Origin: Pseudomonas arsenicoxydans
GTDB taxonomy: Bacteria > Pseudomonadota > Gammaproteobacteria > Pseudomonadales > Pseudomonadaceae
Length of the DNA: 64,000 nucleotides
Assembly: GCF_006438915.1 (NCBI RefSeq)
Contig: NZ_RCZE01000012.1
Coordinates: forward strand, 186,001 to 250,000
Reading direction: 5' to 3'
The notes beneath the pieces are model-generated. The model saw only the letters and a list, made by a program, of their open reading frames with translations, ran no database searches and was not told the origin of the DNA. Positions within the stretch are counted from its first letter, which is position 1; every line of letters begins with the position of its first letter. This document shows positions 35,287-43,238 of the stretch, one piece after another. The translations under genes and the position numbers were made by a program.

Positions 35287-35580
35287 CTAGAGGTACTTGG
35301 TGATTTGTTTGAAAGCTTCCAGCGGTGCACGCTCGCCATTGCCCAGCGCCGAAACGGTGTCCTCAAGGCAGTGATCAATGTGATCTTGGATGAGCGTTCG
35401 TTTTGCCTGACATATGGCTTTCTCAACTGCATGCAACTGCTGAGCAATGTCCACGCACTCACGACCCTCTTCGATCATGGTGATGATCCCGCGTAAATGG
35501 CCGTCCGCTCGTTTGAGACGCTTGATGATCGCCTCATGACTTTGGTGGGTATGGGGATGACTGTGTTCGTGCTCACTCAT
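35287..35580 (-). CDS. CsoR/RcnR-family metal-sensing repressor
   Basis: The 97-residue all-helical repressor begins with a His-rich tail (EHEHSHPHTHQSH) and has the family core IIKRLKRADGHLRGIITMIE, then ECVDIAQQLHAVEKAICQAK. The metal-ligand positions read Cys42, His67 and Cys71, the C-H-C set of copper-sensing CsoR rather than the C-H-H of nickel/cobalt RcnR, although the partner gene is a nickel/cobalt exporter. The regulator probably binds the G/C-tract palindrome just upstream and is released when metal binds. The true inducer is therefore open. Confidence 0.85.
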   Translation of the reverse strand: MSEHEHSHPHTHQSHEAIIKRLKRADGHLRGIITMIEEGRECVDIAQQLHAVEKAICQAKRTLIQDHIDHCLEDTVSALGNGERAPLEAFKQITKYL

Positions 35581-35619
35581 GACTTGAGCCTCAGGCCTCA
35601 ATGAATTACGCCTGCATCC

Positions 35620-35638
35620 TATCCCCCCCAGGGGGATA
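35620..35638 (-). promoter_or_regulatory. CsoR/RcnR-type operator
   Basis: On the minus strand TATCCCCCTGGGGGGGATA is a palindrome of a G/C tract flanked by TAT and ATA, the classic form of CsoR/RcnR operators. It lies about 40 bases before the repressor gene, which it should control together with the downstream exporter. Confidence 0.8.
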
Positions 35639-35740
35639 TGGTCAAACACATCGCGACCCCAACATACGAGTTAGAAGCCCGGAATCCGGGGCGACTCAGA
35701 CAATAGTGGACTTGCCCCCCTTGAGTTCCCGAGAAGAAGA

Positions 35741-36271
35741 CTATTTTTGGAAATGAGCAGCCACTGATTTGCGAATCTCTTCCCGCGCTTCATCTGCGCT
35801 CCCCCAACGCCCCATCTTCACCCACTTACCCGGCTCCAATGCCTTGTAGTTTTCGAAGAAGTGCTGGATCTGTGCGAGGAGTAACGCAGGGAGGTCAGAG
35901 CATTCCTTTACGTTGGTGTACATAGGGCTGAGTTTTTCGTGAGGCACCGCGATCACCTTGGCATCCGCTCCAGCTTCGTCGGTCATGTACATCACACCAA
36001 CCGGGCGACTGCGAATGACAACGCCAGGCGATACCGGGTAAGGGCAAATCACCAGGACGTCCAAAGGATCGCCGTCATCGCTCAGCGTGTTAGGGATAAA
36101 CACGTAGTTGGCCGGATAGAACATCGGCGTACTGAGGAATCGGTCAACGAAGATCTGTCCACTTGGTTTGTCCACTTCGTACTTGATCGGAGCGTGGTTT
36201 GCCGGGATCTCGATAACAGTGAAAAAGTCATCGGGGATCGCATTACCAGCAGGAATGTCCGCATAGCTCAT
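35741..36271 (-). CDS. ppa: Inorganic pyrophosphatase (family I)
   Basis: The 176-residue soluble enzyme has the family I pyrophosphatase signature DDGDPLDVLV with the catalytic aspartates, the upstream KYEVDKPSGQIFVDRFL and FYPANYVFIPNTLSDDGDP, and KWVKMGRWGSADEA near the end. It splits pyrophosphate to phosphate. Fluoride strongly inhibits this class, so an extra copy in a fluoride operon (crcB, DUF190, ppa) makes sense as a resistance gene. It is the last gene of that operon, 18 bases after the DUF190 gene. Confidence 0.95.
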   Translation of the reverse strand: MSYADIPAGNAIPDDFFTVIEIPANHAPIKYEVDKPSGQIFVDRFLSTPMFYPANYVFIPNTLSDDGDPLDVLVICPYPVSPGVVIRSRPVGVMYMTDEAGADAKVIAVPHEKLSPMYTNVKECSDLPALLLAQIQHFFENYKALEPGKWVKMGRWGSADEAREEIRKSVAAHFQK

Positions 36272-36289
36272 AGTCTTGTCTCCAGGGGG

Positions 36290-36628
36290 TCAGGAAAGGT
36301 TCGGGGGATTGGCCTTTTTGCCGACGGTGCCCATCTCGACGGGAGTTTTTATGTAGAACACAGAGATTTCTTCAGCTTCCAATCGCTTGAATAACCTTTC
36401 GGACTCCTCCTCGGTGATAGCCATTCGAATCTCCGTCGGCTGATCTGCCAGCTCAAAAAAGTGCGAGGAATGCAGCCGACCGGTGTGACCAAAACCCTCG
36501 ATACCTGTGGAGAGGGTCGCGCCACGCAGGCCCATTTCTTTGGCTAAATCAACGATCCAGTCGCCGAGCATCTTTCCTTGATAGCGACGGTTCTGTTGGG
36601 TAAAGAAAATCACCAGAAAACCTTTCAT
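36290..36628 (-). CDS. DUF190 family protein of fluoride operon
   Basis: The 112-residue protein has LVIFFTQQNRRYQGKMLGDW, GLRGATLSTGIEGFGHTGRL and ITEEESERLFKRLEAEEISV, the conserved blocks of DUF190, a PII-like small domain. DUF190 proteins are commonly encoded beside crcB, but how they act is not known. GAGGAG stands six bases before the second ATG, so I chose that start over the ATG immediately next to it. The gene lies between crcB and ppa with short gaps and shares the riboswitch-controlled transcript. Confidence 0.85.
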   Translation of the reverse strand: MKGFLVIFFTQQNRRYQGKMLGDWIVDLAKEMGLRGATLSTGIEGFGHTGRLHSSHFFELADQPTEIRMAITEEESERLFKRLEAEEISVFYIKTPVEMGTVGKKANPPNLS

Positions 36629-36638
36629 CTTCATCTCC

Positions 36639-37022
36639 TCAGCGCGTGCCAATCATTTGATAGGACAGAAGCCCGAAAGCCGTCATCGCCAACGAGCCCA
36701 ATACGTGCAATGAAATCGAGCCGAGTGCCCACAGCAATCTGCCTTCCTGAATCAGGGCGACTGTTTCGGCTGAAAAAGTGGAAAAGGTGGTAAGTCCCCC
36801 ACAGAAACCCGTGATGATCAGCAGGCGCCATTCAGGGCTTAGGGAGGGGGATGCGGCCAAAAACGCTATGGCGAGGCCAATGATGTAGCCCCCGACCATA
36901 TTGGCGACCACAGTACCTGGGGGGATTGTCGGGAACAGGGCGTTGAGCTTCATGCCCAAGATCCAGCGCAACCAGGCACCAAGGGATGCGCCGATGGCGA
37001 TAACTAGAAGTGATTTCAGCAT
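36639..37022 (-). CDS. crcB: Fluoride channel CrcB/Fluc
   Basis: The 127-residue, four-helix membrane protein has the Fluc signatures: GASLGAWLRWILG in the first helix, GTVVANMVGGYIIGL in the second and GFCGGLTTFSTFSAE in the third, which carries the phenylalanine and threonine residues lining the fluoride pathway. Fluc works as an antiparallel dimer in the inner membrane and lets fluoride out of the cell. It is the first gene of an operon controlled by the upstream fluoride riboswitch. A second, frameshifted copy lies at 28.5 kb. Confidence 0.95.
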   Translation of the reverse strand: MLKSLLVIAIGASLGAWLRWILGMKLNALFPTIPPGTVVANMVGGYIIGLAIAFLAASPSLSPEWRLLIITGFCGGLTTFSTFSAETVALIQEGRLLWALGSISLHVLGSLAMTAFGLLSYQMIGTR

Positions 37023-37114
37023 GGTTGCAAGTCTCCTCTGGGCTCGTAGAGCCGAGGAGGTGCTGATAACCGCAGATTACGAGAGGGAGCTGATATAAGA
37101 TTTTGAGTCACGAT

Positions 37115-37137
37115 CCTGTCCTAAATTGGAGGACAGG
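37115..37137 (-). terminator. Stem-loop in the crcB leader, candidate expression platform
   Basis: CCTGTCCTCCAATTTAGGACAGG in the crcB leader forms an 8-bp stem and lies between the fluoride aptamer and the crcB start. It could be the terminator or antiterminator part that the riboswitch controls, though the downstream T tract is weak. Confidence 0.5.
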
Positions 37138-37164
37138 GAGACACACCTACGCACCCTGTCCAGG

Positions 37165-37220
37165 GTTCACGTAGGCATCATCAGCACGAAGGCGGTTAAA
37201 GGAGGAATGCCATCTCCTGA
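37165..37220 (-). ncRNA. Fluoride riboswitch aptamer (crcB motif)
   Basis: On the minus strand AGGAGATGGCATTCCTCCTT TAACCGCC is followed by a short variable part and GCTGATGATGCCTAC. The GGAGATGGCATTCCTCC hairpin and the terminal GCTGATGATGCCTAC are the highly conserved elements of the fluoride (crcB) riboswitch. It lies about 140 bases before crcB and reads toward it. Fluoride binding should raise expression of crcB, the DUF190 gene and ppa. Confidence 0.93.
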
Positions 37221-37462
37221 TCTGATCCTAAAGCATATTTGCCGAAGACATCAACAACCTCATTTGCCCAGCGGTATCGCTATGCGAAACAGCAGATTCC
37301 TAGCGAAATTCTAGCGATGGTATAAAATTGGATCCTACCCCTCATGACCTTTTATAACCCGCCCCCCCTTGGCGGGTTTTTTTATCTCATCGCCACTGCT
37401 CCTCAGGCCCGACTTAACTTCGTAGGTTGAGGATTTGGTCGCTGACTTCGATAAACTGCAAA

Positions 37463-37530
37463 TAAAAAGGGCCTTCAAAGGCCCTTTTGTACTCAAACCA
37501 AATTCACTTGGTCAGCCAGATCTCATCGAA
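37463..37530 (-). repeat. mvaT gene-end/terminator repeat, copy A
   Basis: Read on the minus strand, the segment encodes ..EIWLTK-stop, then TTTGGTTTGAGTACAAAAGG and a GGGCC-type hairpin with a T tract. The arrangement is that of the 3' end and terminator of an mvaT-like gene, but no gene body is attached. The core TTTGTACTCAAACCAAA.TCA shared with copies B, C and D has the same orientation in all four. It also works as a plausible terminator after the amidohydrolase gene. Confidence 0.75.
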
Positions 37531-37595
37531 TGCTTCTCGATTGTGGCTAGGCTTGTTGTGCCCGCGTTATCGATGACTCCTTACACCTTTGTCAG

Positions 37596-38447
37596 CTAGC
37601 GGCCACAAGCAAACCCCAATAACGCTTGAGGCGCATCCACTAGCAACGACCGCATAAGCTGAGTCGAACACTCCAGCGCTTGAAGCTGCTCCACCACAGT
37701 ATTGAAACCGACGCTTTCTTCATGTTGTGTATGCGGCCAGTCGCTGCCCCATACCAACCGGCGATGGCCGAAGCTCTGCTCCAGCAGTGGCAATGCAGTC
37801 TGGGCAAACTCGAGGTTCTGTTGTGGCGTATCTGCCAAGCGATAGATGCCCGAGACTTTCATCCACACTTGCCCGCTCAGCCCCAGTTCCAGCAGCTCGG
37901 GAAAGCCTGGTTGATCGACGCTCAAACGCGCATCCGGACGACCGAAGTGATCGATGACGAGTTTGATGCCGAACGGCATCAGTTGATGAATCAGCTCCGG
38001 CAAATCCTCCACGTGGCGGTGCAACTCGACATGCCAGTCCAGTTCAGCGATGTGGCCGAAGAAGTCTTTCCAGGCTGCGTCGCGAAAGTCAGGTAAGGCT
38101 TTGCCCATCAGGTTCAAGCGAACGCCGACAACGCCCAGTCGAGCCATGTCGTTTAACATGACGCGGCTGACGTCTCGCTCCACTACCACGACCCCTCGCA
38201 ATTGCTCCGGCGCCTGCTTAAGCGCCGCCAGCAGATAGCTATTGTCGCTGCCGAGAAAGCTCGGCTGCACCAACACACCATGACTCAGGCCATGGGTTTG
38301 CAAGTGCTTCAAATACTGCGCAAGCGTGGCGTCGTAGCCAGGGGTATAGCGCCGTGCAGCGGCCAGGTTCAGCTTGCGGCTAAACACATGAGCATGGGAG
38401 TCGATGCCGGTGATCGGCGCAGGACAGGTATCAGGCATGGATTTCAT
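37596..38447 (-). CDS. Amidohydrolase-2 family metal-dependent hydrolase
   Basis: The 283-residue TIM-barrel enzyme has the N-terminal metal-binding motif DSHAHVF, HVELHRH in the middle, VIDHFGRP and the C-terminal WGSDWPHT. These mark the amidohydrolase-2 group that includes 2-pyrone-4,6-dicarboxylate lactonase and related lactone or carboxylic-acid hydrolases. It ends a three-gene unit with an MFS transporter and a GntR regulator, so it probably processes the organic acid that the transporter imports. The substrate is unknown. Confidence 0.85.
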   Translation of the reverse strand: MKSMPDTCPAPITGIDSHAHVFSRKLNLAAARRYTPGYDATLAQYLKHLQTHGLSHGVLVQPSFLGSDNSYLLAALKQAPEQLRGVVVVERDVSRVMLNDMARLGVVGVRLNLMGKALPDFRDAAWKDFFGHIAELDWHVELHRHVEDLPELIHQLMPFGIKLVIDHFGRPDARLSVDQPGFPELLELGLSGQVWMKVSGIYRLADTPQQNLEFAQTALPLLEQSFGHRRLVWGSDWPHTQHEESVGFNTVVEQLQALECSTQLMRSLLVDAPQALLGFACGR

Positions 38448-38466
38448 CTATCGAAGGTAATGGACA

Positions 38467-39756
38467 TCAGGCCCGGGCGCTCTCGTTGCCGTTGGCCGTG
38501 GTTTGCAATGATGCATTCGAGGCTTCGAGGGTGCGACCACGGGTTTCCGGCAGGCAAAGTGCCGCGATCACCGCCACGCCGTACGCGATCCCTGCGTCGA
38601 TGCCAATCGCAGAACCCAAGGACATGGAGTCGCTCATGTGGCCGACCAGGAATGGGAATACTGCGGAGAGCACTCGGCCAAAGTTGTAGCAGAAACCGAC
38701 ACCGGCGCCGCGCACGTCCGCTGGGTACAGCTCGTTGAACAGTGCCCCAAGGCTCGCCGGAATACCGGCTGCGAAGAAGCCGAGGGGGAATCCCAGGAAC
38801 AGCATCTGGGTATTGGTCAGCGGCAGGAACACATAGCACTGCACGGTGACGACACAGGCCAGCGCGAACAGCACGATGTTTTTACGACGACCAATACGGT
38901 CGATCAGAAATCCGCTGACCACACACCCACACCAGAAGGCGAAGATGATCACCGCCAGGTAGCCGCCCGAGTTCAGCACCGACAGGTTACGCTCGGTTTT
39001 GAGGAACGTTGGCAGCCACGTCATCACCGCGTGATAACCACCGTGCGCCCCCAGGCCCAACAGACCACCGAACAACGTCACGCGGATCAGTTCGGGACGG
39101 AATATGCCAGACAGGGATTTAAAGAAACTTTGCGGGATTGCGTTTTCTTTTTGCAGGCGCTGGAAGCTGTCGGGCTCCTCGACATTACGCCGTACCCAGA
39201 TGATCAGGAACGATGGCAGCAAACCAACGATAAACATCACACGCCAGGCCATGTCTTGCGGCACGAACGAATAAATCAGCGCAAATACTCCAACCGCCAC
39301 GCCCCAACCCACGGCCCAAGCGCTTTGCACTGTGCCCATCACCTTGCCACGAAATTTAGGGTTGATCGTCTCGGCCATCAGTACTGCGCCAGCGGCCCAT
39401 TCGCCACCGATACCGAAGCCTTGCAGTGCTTTGACGATCAGCAACTGATGGAACCCGGTGACAAACGCCGACAGAAAGGTGAAGAACGAGAACCACAAGA
39501 TCATCCATTGCAGCGTGCGTACCCGGCCATAACGGTCGGACAACGTCCCCCCTACCCAACCGCCGATGGCCGAGGTGACCAGCGTGACTCCGCTGATCAA
39601 CCCTGCATCACCCTTGGTCAGGGCGAATGCGGCGATCAGCGCCGGAATCGCCAAGCCAAACATTTGTACTTCCAGCGCGTCGAGCGACCATCCGCCGAAG
39701 CAGGCCCAAAACGTTTTGCGCTCCCGAGGAGTGACTTGGCGATACCAGCTAAACAT
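38467..39756 (-). CDS. MFS transporter, aromatic- or organic-acid type
   Basis: The 429-residue protein has twelve predicted transmembrane helices and the MFS signature GGTLSDRYGRVRTLQWMI between helices 2 and 3. GGEWAAGAVLMAETI follows in helix 4, as in acid:proton symporters of the AAHS and SHS groups (4-hydroxybenzoate, sialate, lactate type). AAGGA lies about nine bases before the ATG. It is followed by the amidohydrolase after 19 bases and lies downstream of GntR on the same strand, making a probable catabolic operon. Confidence 0.88.
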   Translation of the reverse strand: MFSWYRQVTPRERKTFWACFGGWSLDALEVQMFGLAIPALIAAFALTKGDAGLISGVTLVTSAIGGWVGGTLSDRYGRVRTLQWMILWFSFFTFLSAFVTGFHQLLIVKALQGFGIGGEWAAGAVLMAETINPKFRGKVMGTVQSAWAVGWGVAVGVFALIYSFVPQDMAWRVMFIVGLLPSFLIIWVRRNVEEPDSFQRLQKENAIPQSFFKSLSGIFRPELIRVTLFGGLLGLGAHGGYHAVMTWLPTFLKTERNLSVLNSGGYLAVIIFAFWCGCVVSGFLIDRIGRRKNIVLFALACVVTVQCYVFLPLTNTQMLFLGFPLGFFAAGIPASLGALFNELYPADVRGAGVGFCYNFGRVLSAVFPFLVGHMSDSMSLGSAIGIDAGIAYGVAVIAALCLPETRGRTLEASNASLQTTANGNESARA

Positions 39757-39891
39757 GATTCTTATCCTTATAGGTGGAACGTGAGGCAGCCGAGAGCGAA
39801 CCGCGCCGCTACGGGGCCAGTCATGTGAAACAAGACAATGAAACCAGCGGCGAGCGCCTCGCCGCTTGACGATCCGCTACCCAGGCACGGG

Positions 39892-40623
39892 TTAGCGAAT
39901 ATCCACGCTGTAACGGAAGTGCTCGGCATGCCCGCGAGAACGACGCCACTCCAGCGGCGTACCGGCGTAATCACGCGCCAGCCTCTCGATCACCACCACC
40001 GGGCTGTTGATCGGGAGTTGCAGCAATCGCGCGTGCACGTCATTCACCGATTCAGCGGTAAGCGTTTCTTCGGCCGAGGCGACGACCTGACCGCAGACCT
40101 CTTCATAGATCGGATACAACAGCGGCCCTTTGCGACTAAGGTCGATCTCCAGCAGCGGCTGAAAGCGGTTGCGGGGCAACCAGATTTCTTCGGCGAGCAC
40201 TGGCTTAACATCAAGCAGACGTACACGGACAATGCGAATCACCGGTGCATCGGGTGACAAACCTAACGCTTGGGCTACCGCCGATGGGGCCTCCACCGGC
40301 TCGATCGACAGAATGCGACTTTCTGGTACCTGGCGTTCGCCGGCAGCGGTTTGAAAACGGAAGAAACGGAACAGCGAAGATTGGAATTGAGGACGACGAA
40401 TGAAAGTGCCTCGACCTTGCTGACGCTCCAGAATGCCCTCACTGACCAGCGCGTCGACTGCTTTGCGAACGGTGCCAGTGGACAATTGGTATTCCGCTGA
40501 AAGCGCGGCTTCGGTCGGAATGGCCTCCCCCGGGCGCCAGCGATTGTTGGCGATCTGTTCAGCCAACTGGTCACGCAAGCGTTGGTAAAGCGGCAGTCGG
40601 ACATCACTGGATAGAGAATTCAT
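39892..40623 (-). CDS. GntR/HutC-family transcriptional regulator
   Basis: The 243-residue regulator has an N-terminal winged helix of the GntR type (LYQRLRDQLAEQIANNRWRP, then IPTEAALSAEYQLSTGTVRK and GRGTFI). A C-terminal UTRA ligand-binding domain (residues 90-240) is of the HutC subfamily. The ligand is probably the substrate of the downstream MFS/amidohydrolase pair. A palindromic GCGGCGAGCGCCTCGCCGC lies just after its stop. Binding sites are expected in the AT-rich stretch just upstream, but I could not define them. Confidence 0.88.
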   Translation of the reverse strand: MNSLSSDVRLPLYQRLRDQLAEQIANNRWRPGEAIPTEAALSAEYQLSTGTVRKAVDALVSEGILERQQGRGTFIRRPQFQSSLFRFFRFQTAAGERQVPESRILSIEPVEAPSAVAQALGLSPDAPVIRIVRVRLLDVKPVLAEEIWLPRNRFQPLLEIDLSRKGPLLYPIYEEVCGQVVASAEETLTAESVNDVHARLLQLPINSPVVVIERLARDYAGTPLEWRRSRGHAEHFRYSVDIR

Positions 40624-40850
40624 CGACTTTATTCACCTTGTTATCTAGTCATCTATATGAATACTGAGTCGAGTATTTCCCCAGACGACATGGTTGTCAA
40701 GGAGGGGCACGGCCCCTTGCTGACGAATGGTGAACCATCGCCCAGGCAAGCCTACGTCAAGCCAGCTCTGTGATTCGCAATGTCGACTTTCCCAATCCCT
40801 TCAAAATCCCAAGCAGATTTTCCTGCAGTGAAATGCCATTAACTATGGGC

Positions 40851-40945
40851 AATAAAAAGGGCCCTTTCAGGGCCCATTTGTACTCAAACCAAACTCACTT
40901 GGTCAGCCAAGACTCGACGGTGTCGGAGCCGCGTCCGGCTTCCCA
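40851..40945 (-). repeat. mvaT gene-end/terminator repeat, copy B
   Basis: This is the longest copy. On the minus strand it encodes ..GSDTVESWLTK-stop, close to the MvaT C-terminus, followed by GAGTTTGGTTTGAGTACAAA and a perfect GGGCCCTGAAAGGGCCC hairpin with a T tract. The rest of the gene is missing. It abuts an intact small plus-strand gene whose degraded copy lies at 21.4 kb. Confidence 0.8.
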
Positions 40946-40985
40946 GACCTTTTGCTACGCTGACCTCTTTCATGGAGGATTCGCG

Positions 40986-41195
40986 ATGCCAAATTCAGAC
41001 CTGCTCCCTTCACTACTATTCAAGATCAATCAAAACCAGCTCGCCCTTGAGGCCGCCATCATGGAGCTCTCAAATTGGGTCGAGCAGCGTGAATCTGCGG
41101 ATGTCGCCGACAACGTGCGTGGAGCCCTGACCACAATCGATAAAAACGAAGAGTTCGTCAAAATGACGCTCGCGGTATTGATGGCACCGGAGTGA
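40986..41195 (+). CDS. Small hypothetical protein (69 residues)
   Basis: The protein starts MPNSDLLPSLLFKINQNQLA and continues as an amphipathic helical protein (IMELSNWVEQRES, then VADNVRGALTTIDKNEEFVK). ATGGAGGAT with a GGAGG ribosome site eight bases upstream supports the start. A decayed paralogue lies at 21.4 kb with matching upstream sequence. No domain is recognised. Its position right beside an mvaT-like gene end suggests the two travel together. Confidence 0.65.
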   Translation: MPNSDLLPSLLFKINQNQLALEAAIMELSNWVEQRESADVADNVRGALTTIDKNEEFVKMTLAVLMAPE

Positions 41196-41336
41196 ATCCC
41201 CCGATGCATCGAAGAAGCCTGTTGAGTAACTGGATTTGTGCCTTGGTAGACGCCGGCCATACGCGCTTTGATTCGCTGCGACCATTAAAAGCGAATGCGC
41301 TCCAGGGGGCATCCATATCGCTCAGATAAAACCAAT

Positions 41337-41570
41337 TCACGGCAACAGTAGCGCATCGTGGATCTCAATAGCTGGAATGGCTACTTCCTTGCCTTTGCTG
41401 GCAAGCCAAATCCTCGTTTTGCTAACATCGAAAATCCGCCCCTGCTCCATCTGCGTCAATACGAGCGCATCTGAAACTCGATAGCGACCACAGGCCGGAC
41501 AATCTCTCTCCTCCCACGTGCCATGGCACTGAATGCGTTCAGCGACACCGGCACAAATAAGACAGCTCAT
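41337..41570 (-). CDS. Small putative zinc-ribbon protein
   Basis: The 77-residue product begins MSCLICAGVAERIQCHGTWE and has RDCPACGRYRVSD. The two CxxC pairs should form a zinc ribbon, often used for binding nucleic acid or protein. I chose the ATG before SCLICAG over longer in-frame starts because a GGTGA precedes it and the extension is unlike a natural start. The family is not recognised; similar small ribbon proteins are common in accessory DNA. Confidence 0.55.
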   Translation of the reverse strand: MSCLICAGVAERIQCHGTWEERDCPACGRYRVSDALVLTQMEQGRIFDVSKTRIWLASKGKEVAIPAIEIHDALLLP

Positions 41571-42061
41571 GTGATCACCATTGCTTTTTTTATAGTCTGT
41601 ACCTGATCCGTCGTATTTCCAGCCGCTTTCCATCCGATAACACCGCGAGTCCAAATTACCCGCGCTCCTAGTCATGGATTGATATCCATTGGGTATAGCA
41701 GCCTCAATCAAGGCACATCAGTGACCACGGCGCGATCAATTGCTGCCCTTAGTGATAGGCAGTAATCAGCCAAAACCGCCTGCCATCAAATGGTCGCACG
41801 AAACGCTTATACCCATTTACGAATCCAGTACGGGCGCGCGCCCCCCAAGCTGCGTCATTTCTGAGCCTTTTGACGCCGCGCAACTATCATCTTTCGACGA
41901 GGTACCTTCGACCGCAATCAATTGCCTTTGCTATCGAAAGCATAGAAAAAACGACCTTTATTATTTTCAGCTACTACACTTCAAAAATTTGAGGATTGTG
42001 TCATCTTGGCGTACACCTCCGACAACAAACCTTATTCTCTGCTCCAACAAGCGAGCTCTAT
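41571..42061. other. Intergenic region before the LOV diguanylate cyclase
   Basis: About 490 bases hold no gene I can support. Open frames on the plus strand run into the LOV gene but have unlikely translations. The right part is AT-richer than its surroundings and must contain the promoter of the LOV-GGDEF gene. Confidence 0.4.
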
Positions 42062-42994
42062 ATGAATCTTGAAATACTTAAACAGGCCGTCATGGACTCA
42101 AGAGACGGAATTACTATCTCCGATAACAGCTTGCACGATAACCCATTAGTTTTTGTAAATCCTGCATTTGAGCGCATGACCGGCTACTCATCCGAAGAAA
42201 TCACAAATATCAACTGTCGATATCTACAGAACAACGACCGAGAGCAATCCGAGCTGGACATAATCCATAGTGCAATTGAAAAAGGAGAGTACTGTCTTGT
42301 AACCTTGCGAAACTATCGCAAAGACGGAACGATGTTTTGGAACGAGCTAAGCATTTCGCCAATTCATGACAAGAATGGGATCGTAACTAATTTCATTGGA
42401 ATTCAAAAAGACGTAACGCCTAGAGTGATAATACAGCAGCAGTTACGTGAGAAAAACCAGTCTCTTGAGGAAATGAAAACACACTTCGAGCAACTGTCAA
42501 TTAAAGATGGATTAACAGGTATTTACAATCGTCGATTTTTTGATACTCAATTGGAAATCCAGTGGAAAATCGCATGCCGCAACGGGGAGTCCTTGACTCT
42601 CGCCATGATCGACGTTGATCACTTCAAGGCATTTAATGACATCTATGGGCACCAAGCGGGCGATGAAGCATTAAGACGAGTTGCTGACAGTTTGAACAGA
42701 TCATTCCAGCGAGGCTCTGACTTTGCAGCAAGATATGGCGGCGAAGAATTTGTAGTCCTGTCCAGCGGCATGACGCAAGACCAGGCCACACTATACACAA
42801 ACACCTTATGCCAGCGAGTGCGCAGTTTACGAATACCGCACTCCGCTTCCAGCACAGGATATCTAACCATAAGCATTGGCTTTGCAGTTCATACTTTTGC
42901 CACGCCGAATCCATTTGGCATGCTCTTGGCACAGGCCGATAAAGCTCTATACAAAGCTAAGGGGCTGGGTCGAAATCAATCCCTTAGTCTCTAA
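42062..42994 (+). CDS. LOV-domain diguanylate cyclase (putative blue-light sensor)
   Basis: The 310-residue protein has an N-terminal PAS domain of the LOV type: NINCRYLQNND, with the photoactive Cys52, followed by the flavin-pocket segments NYRKDGTMFWNELSISPI and NFIGIQKDVT. A short coiled-coil linker (120-145) leads to a GGDEF domain with the active-site GGEEF at 226-230 and an RxxD inhibitory site RGSD at 217-220. It probably makes cyclic di-GMP in response to blue light, bound to FMN. No membrane segment is seen. The codon use is more AT-rich than its neighbours, suggesting recent transfer. Confidence 0.88.
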   Translation: MNLEILKQAVMDSRDGITISDNSLHDNPLVFVNPAFERMTGYSSEEITNINCRYLQNNDREQSELDIIHSAIEKGEYCLVTLRNYRKDGTMFWNELSISPIHDKNGIVTNFIGIQKDVTPRVIIQQQLREKNQSLEEMKTHFEQLSIKDGLTGIYNRRFFDTQLEIQWKIACRNGESLTLAMIDVDHFKAFNDIYGHQAGDEALRRVADSLNRSFQRGSDFAARYGGEEFVVLSSGMTQDQATLYTNTLCQRVRSLRIPHSASSTGYLTISIGFAVHTFATPNPFGMLLAQADKALYKAKGLGRNQSLSL

Positions 42995-43238
42995 ATTTTG
43001 TACGAAAATTTCGAAACATGGCCGTCATGTCGGTAGCCTATCAATATCCAGTAAACGTGAAGGTGACAAGGTAGTCTCTGTCATGAGGTGTTTAACCCCT
43101 AAACATCAAGAAGACACCATCAGGCAGCTATACGAAGGACTTTACTGGGTCGGTTCCTGCCAGGCGTACCAGGTGCAAATTGGCCAACAGCGTACATTCG
43201 AGTCAGAGCCAAGCTCGGCCCAGCCTACGACATACCCG

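Noticed and set aside
38638..39828. 396-codon plus-strand frame opposite the MFS gene
   Set aside because: It is antisense to a well-supported twelve-helix transporter, and its translation is hydrophilic and low-complexity.
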